From Deltaproteobacteria bacterium (lineage in GTDB: Bacteria; Desulfobacterota; Desulfobacteria; Desulfobacterales; Desulfatirhabdiaceae): a stretch of 64,000 nucleotides of DNA. Both the position numbers and the translations under genes were made by a program. How positions within the stretch are numbered: position 1 is the stretch's first letter; each line of letters starts with the position of its first letter. The stretch lies in contig JACRBZ010000030.1 in NCBI GenBank assembly GCA_016219185.1, forward strand, positions 124,001 through 188,000, read 5' to 3'. Below are positions 47,317 through 57,678 of this stretch, in pieces. The notes under the pieces were generated by a model. That model was not told the DNA's origin and searched no databases. It saw only the letters and a program-made list of their open reading frames with translations.

Positions 47317-48081
47317 ATGCAAGCGGAAAAACCTCGACCCATGTTTCAAAAAGCCCGAAAAAACCGTATTTACCAGGATGTTGTGGACCAGATTGAAGAA
47401 GCCATTCTGAATGGAAAACTGAATGTCGGAGATACCCTGCCGCCTGAAAGGGATCTGATGGAAAGATTCGAAACCAGCCGGGGAACGCTTCGGGAAGCCC
47501 TGAGGGTTCTGGAACAAAAAGGGCTCGTTGAAGTCCGGCTGGGGAAAAACGGCGGGACTGTGATCAAGGGCCTGACCACAGAGAAAATCAGCGAGAATCT
47601 GGCCCTGTTGATCCGTTTTCAGCGGGTTTCCCTGGAGCACCTTGCGGAATTCAGGGAAGGTGTGGAAGGCAATGTGGTTGCCCTGGCAGCTAAACGGGCA
47701 ACCCCTTCTGATATCCGGCAGCTCCGGTTGCTGCTGGAGGAAGCCCGCCAGTACAAGGATAACGGCATCAGCCATCAAGATGATTTTATCCGGGTGGATG
47801 AGCATCTGCATCAGGCCCTGGCACGGATATCGCAAAACCCCATGTATATATCCATTCTTCAGACCCTGCATGAAAATATTCACCCGTATTTTGAAAATTT
47901 TCTTCCCCGTGAACCCCATGTGATCGAAGAAAATTTCAGTGATCTTTGCGATATCGTTCAGGCGGTCGAAAACGCAGATGCGCAAAAGGCCCGCAGGCTG
48001 GCCCAGCTCCATGTCCGGCGGTTCAATCAATACATGATTCAGAAAAAACAGCAGCAAATCAGCAGCGGAGGTACCTTCTGA
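47317..48081 (+). CDS. GntR-family (FadR/FCD) transcriptional regulator
   Basis: 254 residues. The winged helix occupies about 15-85 (YQDVVDQIEEAILNG, LPPERDLMERFETSRGTLRE), and the FCD helical ligand domain about 100-235, with metal-binding His in DEHLHQALA and the final HVRRF. Its stop overlaps the putA start (TGATG), so it very likely regulates the downstream proline catabolic gene in response to a carboxylate such as proline, P5C or glutamate. Confidence 0.9.
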   Translation: MQAEKPRPMFQKARKNRIYQDVVDQIEEAILNGKLNVGDTLPPERDLMERFETSRGTLREALRVLEQKGLVEVRLGKNGGTVIKGLTTEKISENLALLIRFQRVSLEHLAEFREGVEGNVVALAAKRATPSDIRQLRLLLEEARQYKDNGISHQDDFIRVDEHLHQALARISQNPMYISILQTLHENIHPYFENFLPREPHVIEENFSDLCDIVQAVENADAQKARRLAQLHVRRFNQYMIQKKQQQISSGGTF

Positions 48082-51000
48082 TGAAACCCAGTATTTCCGA
48101 TACCCTCTCACAGGAAGCCATTGCCCTGGCCGAACGCTGGCAAAAACGGGCCAATGAGCTCCTGAGTCCGGAAGAACGCGCCATCCAGGAAATGATGATG
48201 CGCCTGTTAAGCAGCCCGATGGATAAGGTGATCCTGACCAAAATGATGGATCAGGGATTTCGCTCCGGCAGTTATGGCCGTGTGGCGGACCAGATCAACG
48301 ATCTGATGCGGACCCATGGTATTCCCGAATTCTTCAAGGTTTCGGAAAAACTTCTCATGCGTCTCTTCCTTGCCATGGGAAGGCATGTTCCGTCCATATC
48401 GGTTCCCAGGATCATCGAAAAAATGCGCTCGGACAGCAGCCGTTCCATCATTGCCGGGGAAGCCGAAGCGCTTCATCGTCACCTTCAGATGCGCAGAGCC
48501 GAAGGCGTTCGTATGAACCTCAATCACCTCGGGGAAGCTGTCCTGGGTGAGGAAGAGGCTGCCGACCGCCTGCAAACGTATCTGGAAGATCTCCGGAATC
48601 CGGAAATCGAATATATCTCGGTCAAGATCTCAACCATTTATTCCCAGATTTCTTCCCTGGCTTTTGAACACACGGTAAAAATTTTAAAGGAACGTCTGTC
48701 CAGGCTTTACCGCACGGCCCAGAGCCACTGTTTCATCCGCCAAAACGGCGTCCGGGCACTCAAATTCGTGAACCTGGATATGGAAGAATATCGGGATCTG
48801 GACATCACGCATGCGGCGTTTACGCAAACTCTTGATGAACCGGAGTTTAAGATGCATTCTGCCGGAATTGTCCTTCAGGCATATCTGCCGGATTCCTGCG
48901 ATATCCAAATTGAGCTGACCGAATGGGCCAAAAAGCGGGTTGCTGACGGGGGTGCTCCGATCAAGATCCGGATCGTTAAAGGCGCCAACATGGAAATGGA
49001 ACTGGTTGAATCGAGCCTGCACAACTGGCCCCTGGCTCCTTATGATAACAAGCTGGATGTGGATGCCAATTACAAGCGTATGGTGGACTATGGCATGATC
49101 CCGGAAAACATTCAGGCCGTTCATCTGGGAATTGCTTCCCACAACCTGTTTGAGCTGGCCTATGCCGCTAACCTGGCCAAACACCTGGGGGTGAGCGCGA
49201 ACATGAGCTTTGAGATGCTCGAAGGCATGGCTGACCATGTCAGGCGTGCCATTCAGGAGTCCACGGGTGATATGCTGTTGTATGCGCCGGTTGCAACCCG
49301 GGACCAGTTCATCAATGCCATTGCCTATCTGATTCGAAGGCTCGATGAGAATACTGCGGAAGAAAATTTTCTCCGCCACTCGTTTAACCTGAAAACCGAT
49401 TCAAAAGCCTGGGATTTCTTAAAAGACCAGTTTGTCAATTCCTATCACCACCGCAAAATAGTTCCCAAAGCCCCCAGGCGTTCCCAGAACCGCATGACGG
49501 AAACATTTTCTGCCAAAAGATCTCTGGATGCGGGCTCATTTTATTCGGACGAATTCACCAATGAAGCCGACACGGACTGGTCCCTTGAACCCAGCCGGAT
49601 CTGGGCCAATGCCATTCGGGGCAAGTGGAAAATGGCTCCGGACAGCAGTCCGCTCATCATTCCCGTTGTTGCCGGCGGAGTCGAGATCCTGGAAGGCAGA
49701 CCTTGCGGGGAATGCCTGGATATTTCACGGATCGGAGAATCCGTTGATAAGCCCCTGATCGCCCGTTATGTCTTGGCGGATGAAAAAGACATTGAGCTTG
49801 CGGTTTCGGTTGCCAAAGCAGATCCCGACGGCTGGCGCGAAAAGTCCCTGGCCGGGCGGCACGAAATCCTGTCGCGCGTGGCTGAAGAGCTTCGCATGGC
49901 AAGGGCGGATTTGATCGGCGCAGCCGCCGCCAATACCGGAAAGGTGTTTTCAGAGGGGGATGTCGAGGTTTCCGAAGCCATCGATTTTGCAGAGTATTAC
50001 CCGCACTCGGCCAGGGCTTTTACCGACATGCATCATGTCCGCTGTTCGGGCAAAGGCGTGGGGCTGGTGATTTCTCCCTGGAATTTTCCCATTGCCATTC
50101 CCAGCGGCGGAATTCTGGCCGCTCTGTCAGCGGGCAACACCGTCATTTTCAAGCCGGCTTCAGCCGCTGTTCTGGTGGCATGGGAGCTTTGCCAATGCTT
50201 CTGGAGAGCCGGGGTCTCCAAAAATGTTCTCCAGTTTCTACCCTGTGCGGGATCGACCATTGGCGCAAAACTAACGCATCACCCGGATGTGGACTTTATC
50301 ATTCTGACCGGCGGCACCGATACCGGGATGCGGATTCTGAAAGAGCGACCCGCTGTCTTTCTGGCTGCCGAGACCGGCGGGAAAAACGCTACGATCGTCA
50401 CCGCCATGAGTGATCGGGATCAGGCCATCAAAAACGTCATTCAGTCGGCATTTGGCCACTGTGGCCAGAAATGCTCGGCAACCTCTCTTCTTATTCTCGA
50501 AAAAGAGGTTTATGAAGATGCGGTTTTCAAAAAACAACTCGTGGATGCGGCCGGAAGTTTTTCCGTGGGCACTGCATGGGCCTTTGAAAACCGGATGGGC
50601 CCTTTGATCCAGCCTCCTTCCGGAGACCTGAAATCCGCCCTCACCAAACTGGAGCCCGGCGAATCCTGGGCTCTGAAACCCGAAAATATCAGCCCCAATC
50701 CGCATATGTGGACTCCCGGAATCAAATGGGGCGTCAAGCCCGGAAGCCATACCCATCTGACGGAGTTTTTCGGGCCGGTTCTGGGGGTCATGTGCGCACA
50801 GAATCTGGAAGAAGCCATTGATCTGGTCAATCAGACCGGTTATGGCCTGACGTCCGGAATTGAAAGCCTCGATAAACGGGAGCAGGTGCTTTGGAAAAGC
50901 CGGATCAAGGCGGGCAACCTTTATATCAACCGGGGAACCACCGGTGCCATTGTGCTGCGGCAGCCCTTCGGCGGCATGAGAAAATCCGCGCTGGGATCGG

Positions 51001-51713
51001 GAATCAAGGCAGGTGGTCCCAATTATGTGAGTCAGTTCATGAATTTTGAAGAAACCGGCCTGCCCCCGATTGGCGCGATTCAGAAAGACTCGGAGATCCT
51101 GCGGCTTTCCCGGAGATGGCGGATCAAACTGGACGGAAATCATTTTCCCGGTATTGAAGCCGATGTTTCAAAAACCATCCGGGCAATTCAGAGCTATGTT
51201 TATCGGGCGGAACAGGATTTCCAGGTTGAAAAGGATTATTTTCACTTAAGGGGGCAGGACAACATCGTCCGGTTTCTTCCGGCGGGGACCGTTGCGGTCC
51301 GTCTTCATGGCGATGACTCGCTTTTTGAAACCCTGGCCAGGATCGCTGCGGTCCGGATTTCGAGGTGCTCGCTGCTCATCAGCATTCCGCCAGGTCTTGC
51401 CAACACCACCACGGCGTTTCTGGGCTCAAAGGAAGGCCGGGCCCTTCTCAAAGACGCTCCAGTGGTTCATCAGACCGATCGGGATCTGATTCAGATGCTT
51501 TCAAAGATCCAGCGGATCCGTTATAGCCATCCGGACCGGGTGCCGTCGGTGGTTCTGGCTGCAGCGGCTGAAAAAGGATTTTATATCTCCCGCATGCCGG
51601 TCCTGATGGAAGGTCGGATCGAGCTACTGCACTATTTCCAGGAGCAGAGCATCTGCGATAATTATCACCGGTATGGAAATCTTGGGGAGCGGGCCATGGT
51701 TTCTCCGGTATAG
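48081..51713 (+). CDS. putA: Bifunctional proline dehydrogenase / delta-1-pyrroline-5-carboxylate dehydrogenase (PutA-like)
   Basis: 1210 residues. The N-terminal FAD-binding proline dehydrogenase barrel (about 1-470) includes GAYWDYE-like RIVKGANMEMELVE and the RxxR-type region ending LIRRL. The P5C dehydrogenase domain (about 520-1030) has the NAD segment SPWNFPIAIPSGG, Glu764 in AETGGKN and catalytic Cys798 in GQKCSAT. A C-terminal domain of about 170 residues follows. It lacks the N-terminal ribbon-helix-helix of E. coli PutA, consistent with control by the GntR neighbour. Proline is oxidised to glutamate by channelling. The start follows GGAGGTACC. Confidence 0.93.
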   Translation: MKPSISDTLSQEAIALAERWQKRANELLSPEERAIQEMMMRLLSSPMDKVILTKMMDQGFRSGSYGRVADQINDLMRTHGIPEFFKVSEKLLMRLFLAMGRHVPSISVPRIIEKMRSDSSRSIIAGEAEALHRHLQMRRAEGVRMNLNHLGEAVLGEEEAADRLQTYLEDLRNPEIEYISVKISTIYSQISSLAFEHTVKILKERLSRLYRTAQSHCFIRQNGVRALKFVNLDMEEYRDLDITHAAFTQTLDEPEFKMHSAGIVLQAYLPDSCDIQIELTEWAKKRVADGGAPIKIRIVKGANMEMELVESSLHNWPLAPYDNKLDVDANYKRMVDYGMIPENIQAVHLGIASHNLFELAYAANLAKHLGVSANMSFEMLEGMADHVRRAIQESTGDMLLYAPVATRDQFINAIAYLIRRLDENTAEENFLRHSFNLKTDSKAWDFLKDQFVNSYHHRKIVPKAPRRSQNRMTETFSAKRSLDAGSFYSDEFTNEADTDWSLEPSRIWANAIRGKWKMAPDSSPLIIPVVAGGVEILEGRPCGECLDISRIGESVDKPLIARYVLADEKDIELAVSVAKADPDGWREKSLAGRHEILSRVAEELRMARADLIGAAAANTGKVFSEGDVEVSEAIDFAEYYPHSARAFTDMHHVRCSGKGVGLVISPWNFPIAIPSGGILAALSAGNTVIFKPASAAVLVAWELCQCFWRAGVSKNVLQFLPCAGSTIGAKLTHHPDVDFIILTGGTDTGMRILKERPAVFLAAETGGKNATIVTAMSDRDQAIKNVIQSAFGHCGQKCSATSLLILEKEVYEDAVFKKQLVDAAGSFSVGTAWAFENRMGPLIQPPSGDLKSALTKLEPGESWALKPENISPNPHMWTPGIKWGVKPGSHTHLTEFFGPVLGVMCAQNLEEAIDLVNQTGYGLTSGIESLDKREQVLWKSRIKAGNLYINRGTTGAIVLRQPFGGMRKSALGSGIKAGGPNYVSQFMNFEETGLPPIGAIQKDSEILRLSRRWRIKLDGNHFPGIEADVSKTIRAIQSYVYRAEQDFQVEKDYFHLRGQDNIVRFLPAGTVAVRLHGDDSLFETLARIAAVRISRCSLLISIPPGLANTTTAFLGSKEGRALLKDAPVVHQTDRDLIQMLSKIQRIRYSHPDRVPSVVLAAAAEKGFYISRMPVLMEGRIELLHYFQEQSICDNYHRYGNLGERAMVSPV

Positions 51714-51857
51714 TGCTGTAATAGCAGAAAACCGAGATCAGATCGGGGCTTTACTGAGCTTTTTGAGTCAAAGGCCCGCCAAATGCTCGACAAAAATAAA
51801 CAACGGAAGGGTCGATTCTTTTGCCCTGCACCGTCTTCAGATGGTCTTAAGGTGCGC

Positions 51858-52298
51858 TCAATAATGGATATTCATCGTATTTCCGGTGATTGTAACCTCA
51901 TTGCCTACAAGAAACTTGAATTTCGGGGAGGCGGCGTAGATGATCCCCTTATCCGATCCGCTTCCAGTCGTTATATGGGTCGTTCTTATCGATACAAAAT
52001 CACCTATGGGCTCCCCTCCTGTGGGGATGATAATTTCATAGTTCATTGACCACCCGTTGCTTCCCGTGTACGTTGTTTTTGTGACACTGGCTGTATAGTC
52101 TCCGATCTTGTTTCCCTGGTAATTAACATCTCCGGCCCAGATCATTGTGAATGCGGTATATGTTCCTGATCCAAAGTCCTGCCGTAATAAATCGGTTTTT
52201 TGGGCCAGATCCAAATTTATTTCGGCTGCAAAAGCCGGACAGAGGACAAAGAGCAGAAAACTCAGCGTTATAAAATACGAAAACATCATTTTTTTCAT
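51858..52298 (-). CDS. Secreted protein of unknown function
   Basis: A 146-residue exported protein. Its classic signal peptide (MKKMMFSYFITLSFLLFVL to the AFAA cleavage site) is followed by a beta-rich domain with many Thr, Gly and Asn residues, which suggests a small beta-sandwich or barrel. I do not recognise the family. The ATG at 52298 follows GGAGGAG; a GTG two codons earlier is possible. It is convergent with putA and has no operon partner. Confidence 0.7.
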   Translation of the reverse strand: MKKMMFSYFITLSFLLFVLCPAFAAEINLDLAQKTDLLRQDFGSGTYTAFTMIWAGDVNYQGNKIGDYTASVTKTTYTGSNGWSMNYEIIIPTGGEPIGDFVSIRTTHITTGSGSDKGIIYAASPKFKFLVGNEVTITGNTMNIHY

Positions 52299-52707
52299 AT
52301 TCACTCCTCCCTGTTTTTGTGTGAATGGAAATGGAATGCTACTGATTCGAATTCACCCACCTCCTTTCCGGTTTTTGCCGTTGCTGCCTCATTGAATCCC
52401 CGCGTGGCAGCGATCTGATATTAATTAATAAGGACTTCCATATTTATGGCTGCAAGTATAGGAAGAAGGATATTATGTGTCAAGAAGGATCTCGGCCACA
52501 AAATATAGAGTGCCTCGAAAATCTGGATCTATATTTTCATGGGAATTGCAGTTTTTCAGAGTTAAGCAAGAGGCTCAAGCGCTTGATGTTTGACTGAAAA
52601 ATGTTTTTGCAAAGACGGTGAGAAAGATTTAGTATGTTACATGATAACCGACTTGTTAACACTTTAACCGGGCAACCCGATAGATCGAAAGTTCAACAGA
52701 CCCCATT
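52299..52707. other. Gene-free AT-rich interval
   Basis: About 410 bases between two divergently oriented small genes. It should hold both promoters. I see scattered short inverted repeats (for example AAAATATAGA with TCTATATTTT near 52499-52536) but no gene or RNA I can name. Confidence 0.4.
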
Positions 52708-52965
52708 ATGAAAGACGAAAACGGCTTATATTATTATCCATTTCCGGATAATAAACGTGTGCGGATGTATGTACAGGACGATGACGGCGTCATCTGCTTC
52801 AGGTTGTGGAGCGCTGATGATGCCGAGCTTTGGAAAGCCCATGGCTGGATGCCTTACAGAGCCATTATGGAGGCATCCCGGATGAGCACCCAAAAACATT
52901 TTGACCCGAAGCAGGCTTATGATATTCGGGTGGCGCGGGAGCTAATAGAAGATAACCGGAAATAA
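52708..52965 (+). CDS. Small hypothetical protein
   Basis: An 85-residue soluble, charged protein starting MKDENGLYYYPFPDNKRVRMYV, rich in Asp, Trp and Met. It looks like a compact alpha/beta domain with a C-terminal helix. No family is recognised and the ribosome site is poor. It ends 76 bp from the convergent ahcY stop. A GGGTCGT/ACGACCC stem (52976-53027) between them may be a weak terminator. Confidence 0.6.
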   Translation: MKDENGLYYYPFPDNKRVRMYVQDDDGVICFRLWSADDAELWKAHGWMPYRAIMEASRMSTQKHFDPKQAYDIRVARELIEDNRK

Positions 52966-53041
52966 ATCCGGTAAAGGGTCGTCGGTCAAGGGTAAGAATA
53001 AAAGCTTGTAGCCCATGCCTACGACCCATTGCCAGTTTGGA

Positions 53042-54460
53042 TCAATACCGGTAATGGTCCGGCTTAAACGGCCCTTCAGCCGGTACGCCCAAATAATCGG
53101 CCTGAAAAGGCGTCAGGCGGGTGAGTTTTGCGCCGAGTTTTCCCAAATGAAGTCTGGCGACTTCTTCATCCAGGAGCTTGGGCAGGGTATAGACCTTGCA
53201 TTCATGTTTCTGGGTGGCCAGGGCGATCTGGGCCATGCACTGATTGGTAAAGCTGTTACTCATGACAAAACTGGGGTGGCCCGTGGCGCATCCCAGGTTG
53301 ACCAGCCTGCCTTCAGCCAGAATCAGGATGGATCTGCCGGACTCCAGGGTCCATTTGTCCACCTGGGGCTTGATATTCTCTTTGACGCATTTGGGATTGC
53401 CTTCCAGATGGGTCATCTGGATCTCATTGTCGAAATGGCCGATGTTGCAGATGATGGCCTCATTTTTCATCTTTTCCATGTGGCTTCCGGTAATGACATG
53501 GTAGCAGCCCGTAGCCGTGACAAAGATATCGCCAAGCGGCGCAGCCTCTTCCATGGTCATGACCTGATAGCCTTCCATGGCTGCCTGAAGCGCGCAGATC
53601 GGGTCGATTTCCGTGATGATGACTCTGGCGCCGAATCCCCGCATGGACTGGGCGCAGCCTTTTCCCACATCGCCGTATCCGCAGATCACCGCCACTTTTC
53701 CGGCAATCATGATGTCGGTTGCCCGCTTGATGCCGTCCGCCAGGGATTCCCGGCACCCGTAGAGGTTGTCGAACTTGGATTTGGTGACAGAATCATTGAC
53801 GTTAAATGCCGGAAAGAGCAGCTCGCCTTTTCTGGCAAGGTGATAGAGCCGGTGAACGCCGGTTGTGGTCTCCTCGGAAACCCCGCGGATATTTGCCGCG
53901 ATTTTTGTCCACAGTTTGGGGTCTTTCCGGAAACTGGCCTTCATTCTGGCCATTAAGCACTGCATGTCCACGCTGTCGTAAGCCTGATCCAGAAGAGACG
54001 GATTCTTTTCGATTGCCACGCCCTGGTGGACATAGAGCGTGGCATCTCCGCCGTCATCCACAATCAGGTCCGGGCCGGTTCCGTCCGGCCAGATCAGGGC
54101 CTGTTCCGTGCACCACCAGAACTCTTCGAGGGATTCACCTTTCCAGGCGAATACGGCTGCCGAGCCATTTTTTGCGATGGCTGCCGCGGCATGGTCCTGG
54201 GTTGAAAAAATATTGCAGGTGGCCCAGCGAAGATCGGCGCCCAGAATCTTCAGGGTTTCAATGAGCATGGCGGTTTGAATGGTCATGTGAAGGCTGCCCA
54301 TGATCTTAAGCCCCTTGAGGGGTTTTGAAGGGCCGTATTTTTCCCGCACAGACATTAGGCCGGGCATTTCATTTTCAGCCAGCTTCATTTCCTTATTCCC
54401 AAAATCAGCCAGCGACATATCGGCAACCTTGTATGGAAGCGAAAGGTCAATATCTAACAC
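53042..54460 (-). CDS. ahcY: S-adenosylhomocysteine hydrolase (AhcY)
   Basis: The 472-residue NAD-dependent enzyme splits S-adenosylhomocysteine to adenosine and homocysteine. It shows [28 protein letters not shown], the NAD Rossmann motif [17 protein letters not shown], and the C-terminal KPDHYRY. The long form with the 40-residue insertion is present. I chose the GTG at 54460 behind AAAGGAG, which gives the natural start [17 protein letters not shown]. It is 22 bp after metK, so the methyl-cycle genes share a transcript. Confidence 0.96.
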   Translation of the reverse strand: MLDIDLSLPYKVADMSLADFGNKEMKLAENEMPGLMSVREKYGPSKPLKGLKIMGSLHMTIQTAMLIETLKILGADLRWATCNIFSTQDHAAAAIAKNGSAAVFAWKGESLEEFWWCTEQALIWPDGTGPDLIVDDGGDATLYVHQGVAIEKNPSLLDQAYDSVDMQCLMARMKASFRKDPKLWTKIAANIRGVSEETTTGVHRLYHLARKGELLFPAFNVNDSVTKSKFDNLYGCRESLADGIKRATDIMIAGKVAVICGYGDVGKGCAQSMRGFGARVIITEIDPICALQAAMEGYQVMTMEEAAPLGDIFVTATGCYHVITGSHMEKMKNEAIICNIGHFDNEIQMTHLEGNPKCVKENIKPQVDKWTLESGRSILILAEGRLVNLGCATGHPSFVMSNSFTNQCMAQIALATQKHECKVYTLPKLLDEEVARLHLGKLGAKLTRLTPFQADYLGVPAEGPFKPDHYRY

Positions 54461-54482
54461 GACGTTATTCTCCTTTGATTGA

Positions 54483-55649
54483 TCAAATCCCTGCTTTTTC
54501 CCTGAGGACGCTGGATATCTGAGTGTTTTCCCAGGTAAATTCGGGCTCGGTTCTGCCAAAATGGCCGTAAGCGGCGGTTTTCCTGTAGATGGGACGCAGC
54601 AGGTCCAGGTGCTCGATGATGGCCGCCGGCCTCAGGTCAAATACTTCAAGGACGATTTCCTTGACTCTTTCCTTGGGAATCAGGCCGGTTCCCATCATGT
54701 CGATCATGATGGATACGGGTTCGGCAACGCCAATGGCGTAAGCAATCTGAATCTCGCATTTTTTGGCGATTCCGGCGGCGACGATATTCTTGGCCACGTG
54801 CCTTGCCATATAGGATGCGCTGCGATCTACCTTGGAGGGGTCCTTACCTGAAAAACAGCCGCCGCCGTGGCTTCCCTGTCCGCCGTAGGTATCGACGATG
54901 ATTTTTCGTCCGGTCAGGCCGCAGTCTCCCATGGGGCCGCCGATGACGAATTTTCCCGTGGCATTGATATAATAACGGGTGTCGCCATCCATCATGTGTC
55001 TGGGGATGACTTTTCGGATGACTTCCTCGATGATGGCTTCTTTCAGATCTTCATACGTGACATCTGCCTTGTGCTGGGCTGCAATCACAATGGTATCCAC
55101 CCGTCTGGGAATGCCGTCTTCGTATTCAATGGTGACCTGAGACTTGCCGTCCGGACGGAGAAAATCGAGACTCCCGTTTTTGCGGACCGTTGACAGGCGA
55201 TGGCAGAGTTTGTGGGCATACATCAGGGGCATGGGCATGAGCTCCGGCGTCTCATCCGTGGCAAAACCGAACATGAGTCCCTGGTCGCCCGCACCCTGTT
55301 CCTTGAACAGGCCTTCACCGGTATTGACGCCCTGTGCAATATCCGGAGACTGGTGGTCGATGCTGGTGAGTACCGAACAAGTCCTCCAGTCAAATCCCAT
55401 CTGAGAAGAATGATAGCCGATATCCTTGATCGTGTTTCGGGCGATTTCAGGCATTTCCACGTAACAGGCCGTGGAAATTTCTCCGGCAATGAAAACCAGA
55501 CCGGTGGTGACCAGTGTTTCGCATGCCACCCGGCAGTTTTTATCCTGTGCTATAATGGCATCCAGAATGGAATCCGATACCGCGTCCGCAACCTTATCGG
55601 GATGTCCTTCGGTTACGGATTCAGAAGTAAAAAAGAATTTTTCGCTCAT
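54483..55649 (-). CDS. metK: S-adenosylmethionine synthetase (MetK)
   Basis: 388 residues. It makes S-adenosylmethionine from methionine and ATP. Signature parts are [20 protein letters not shown], the [12 protein letters not shown] hexapeptide region, the P-loop-like [21 protein letters not shown] and the C-terminal GHFGR. I chose the ATG at 55649 (AAGGAGAACTC). The product feeds QueA and the radical and methyltransferase enzymes of the cell. ahcY follows directly. Confidence 0.97.
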   Translation of the reverse strand: MSEKFFFTSESVTEGHPDKVADAVSDSILDAIIAQDKNCRVACETLVTTGLVFIAGEISTACYVEMPEIARNTIKDIGYHSSQMGFDWRTCSVLTSIDHQSPDIAQGVNTGEGLFKEQGAGDQGLMFGFATDETPELMPMPLMYAHKLCHRLSTVRKNGSLDFLRPDGKSQVTIEYEDGIPRRVDTIVIAAQHKADVTYEDLKEAIIEEVIRKVIPRHMMDGDTRYYINATGKFVIGGPMGDCGLTGRKIIVDTYGGQGSHGGGCFSGKDPSKVDRSASYMARHVAKNIVAAGIAKKCEIQIAYAIGVAEPVSIMIDMMGTGLIPKERVKEIVLEVFDLRPAAIIEHLDLLRPIYRKTAAYGHFGRTEPEFTWENTQISSVLREKAGI

Positions 55650-55713
55650 GAGTTCTCCTTGTTCCATATCAATTGGGTTCCCGTTCGGTGACCGTCAGGG
55701 AAAAAAATGGTTA

Positions 55714-56568
55714 TCATTTTGGCGATAGCATCATGTTGTCAATCAGGCGGGTTTTCCCCACTTTTACGGCGAGTGCCATGACCGCGGGTCTGTCGATGGT
55801 TCCGATGTCCTCCAGCGTATCCGGATCGCAGATGGCAATGTAGTCAATGGCGGTTTCAGGAAAAGACAGGATCAGACCGGCAGCCGATTGGATCAGGGTT
55901 TTGGCGTCTGTCAATCCGTTCTCAAGATGGCCCCGGGTCTGGCAAAGCGCCTGATACAGGGACAGTGCGGACGGCCTTTGGGATGCGCTCAGGTAGGCGT
56001 TGCGGGAGCTCATGGCAAGTCCGTCGGATTCCCGGACAGTGGGGCCGCTGGTGATCTGAATGTCCATATCCAGATCCTGAACCAGTTGCCGAATGACCCT
56101 GACCTGCTGATAATCCTTTTGGCCGAATATGGCTGTGTGGGGTTTGACGATATTGAACAGCTTGGTCACGATGGTTGCAACCCCTCTGAAATGGACCGGC
56201 CTCGAGATGCCGCAGAGGTGAAGTGGAAGCTGATCAAGGGTAATAAATGTCTGAAATCGGGGGCCGTACATCTGTGCCGCGGTCGGGAAAAAAAGGATGT
56301 CCACGCCTTCTTTCCGGCAAAGAGACTGATCGCGTTCGAAATCCCTGGGGTAGGCGCCAAGGTCTTCGCCGGGCCCGAACTGAGTGGGATTTACAAAAAT
56401 ACTGACCACCACCGTATCGGCCATGCTCCTGGCCAGTCTCATCAAGGACAGATGGCCTTCGTGAAGATAGCCCATCGTGGGAACAAATGCGATGGTTTTT
56501 CCCTGATTTCTCAGGTGGTTTGACCTATCCTGCATCTCGGTTTTTAACGGTATGATGTCGATGGGCAC
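55714..56568 (-). CDS. panC: Pantothenate synthetase (PanC)
   Basis: 284 residues. It condenses pantoate and beta-alanine with ATP hydrolysis to AMP. Present are the HIGH-type motif PTMGYLHEGHLSLM, FVNPTQFGPGEDL, GQKDYQQ and the KMSKS-like SSRNAYLS. The start is GTG at 56568 beneath an AAGGGGG run that lies very close to the start. It is 64 bp before metK and could be co-transcribed. Confidence 0.95.
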   Translation of the reverse strand: MPIDIIPLKTEMQDRSNHLRNQGKTIAFVPTMGYLHEGHLSLMRLARSMADTVVVSIFVNPTQFGPGEDLGAYPRDFERDQSLCRKEGVDILFFPTAAQMYGPRFQTFITLDQLPLHLCGISRPVHFRGVATIVTKLFNIVKPHTAIFGQKDYQQVRVIRQLVQDLDMDIQITSGPTVRESDGLAMSSRNAYLSASQRPSALSLYQALCQTRGHLENGLTDAKTLIQSAAGLILSFPETAIDYIAICDPDTLEDIGTIDRPAVMALAVKVGKTRLIDNMMLSPK

Positions 56569-56789
56569 CCCCTTGCAAGTGATGACTTCGTCAATTTCGT
56601 GGAAGTCTTTCTAATAATCAGATCGGCTTCATTTATCAAGATATTTGTCCTGAATAAACAATTACTTTATCATAAAGCCATGAAATTTACAATTGTGCTT
56701 TTGCGGCGCCCGAGAATGATTGCATTGACTTTAAATCGCCGTTTCGATATATTTTCAAAAAAAATGAGGTTGTTGAAAGGAAATGAAAT

Positions 56790-57572
56790 ATGAATTTTGA
56801 TCATCATGACGGACAGGCTCGCATTGCACCGGTTAGGCTGGGCCTGGAGAGTCAATTCAAGTTTCGATGTCATAAAGACGTCAGTTGTTTTACCCGGTGC
56901 TGCAGAGGCATCAGTATCATTTTGACGCCGTATGATATCATTCTTCTGAAAAAGCGACTGGAGTTGACATCAGGCCAGTTCCTGGCCCTGTATTCGGTAC
57001 CGCAACTGCTTGAAAAAACCGATCTGCCGCTGGTCCTGTTGAAACTTCTGGATGATGAATCCCGATCCTGCCCGTTTGTCCGGGACGACGGATGTCTGGT
57101 CTATTCGGACCGTCCCACCACCTGCCGGTATTATCCGATTGGTGTCGCCTCTCTCAGCCACAAGGAAGGCGCCGACGATGAGGGCTTTTATATCAAGATC
57201 GAAGAGCCGCACTGCAAGGGCTTTGAAGAAGACAAGAACTGGACCGTTCGGGACTGGCGACGGGATCAGGGTGTGGATGTTCATGACGAGATCAATGCGG
57301 GGTGGACGGACCTTGTGGTTCGCAAGCGGTCTTTCCCCATGAATGTTCAACTCACGGAAAAAGCCAAGCAGCTCTTTTTTATGGTCAGTTATGATATCGA
57401 TCGGTTCCGGGATTTTGTTCTGGAAAGCTCATTTCTCAAACGATACCCAATGGACGATCAAGTGCTGGAAAAAATCAAAACCGATGATGTGGCCCTGCTG
57501 GGTTTTGGCATTGATTGGCTGAAAAGCGTACTGTTTAAGGAAACCGATCCGCTGAATGGTGTCCAGTCCTGA
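56790..57572 (+). CDS. YkgJ-family cysteine-cluster protein
   Basis: 260 residues with an N-terminal CxxCC cluster (CHKDVSCFTRCCRG) and a second cysteine set, CPFVRDDGCLVYSDRPTTC, the YkgJ/Fe-S-like metal-binding arrangement (UPF0153). It may bind zinc or an iron-sulfur cluster, and the function is not known. It is followed after about 106 bp by the metallo-hydrolase gene. Confidence 0.82.
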   Translation: MNFDHHDGQARIAPVRLGLESQFKFRCHKDVSCFTRCCRGISIILTPYDIILLKKRLELTSGQFLALYSVPQLLEKTDLPLVLLKLLDDESRSCPFVRDDGCLVYSDRPTTCRYYPIGVASLSHKEGADDEGFYIKIEEPHCKGFEEDKNWTVRDWRRDQGVDVHDEINAGWTDLVVRKRSFPMNVQLTEKAKQLFFMVSYDIDRFRDFVLESSFLKRYPMDDQVLEKIKTDDVALLGFGIDWLKSVLFKETDPLNGVQS

Positions 57573-57678
57573 TGTTTGCACAAATGTTCGGGGTGATTTG
57601 TAAACCTCTTGAACATTCATGCTTTGATTCATGGCCATGGATATTCAGGAATTTTAAGATGATCCACAGGATGTTGTC

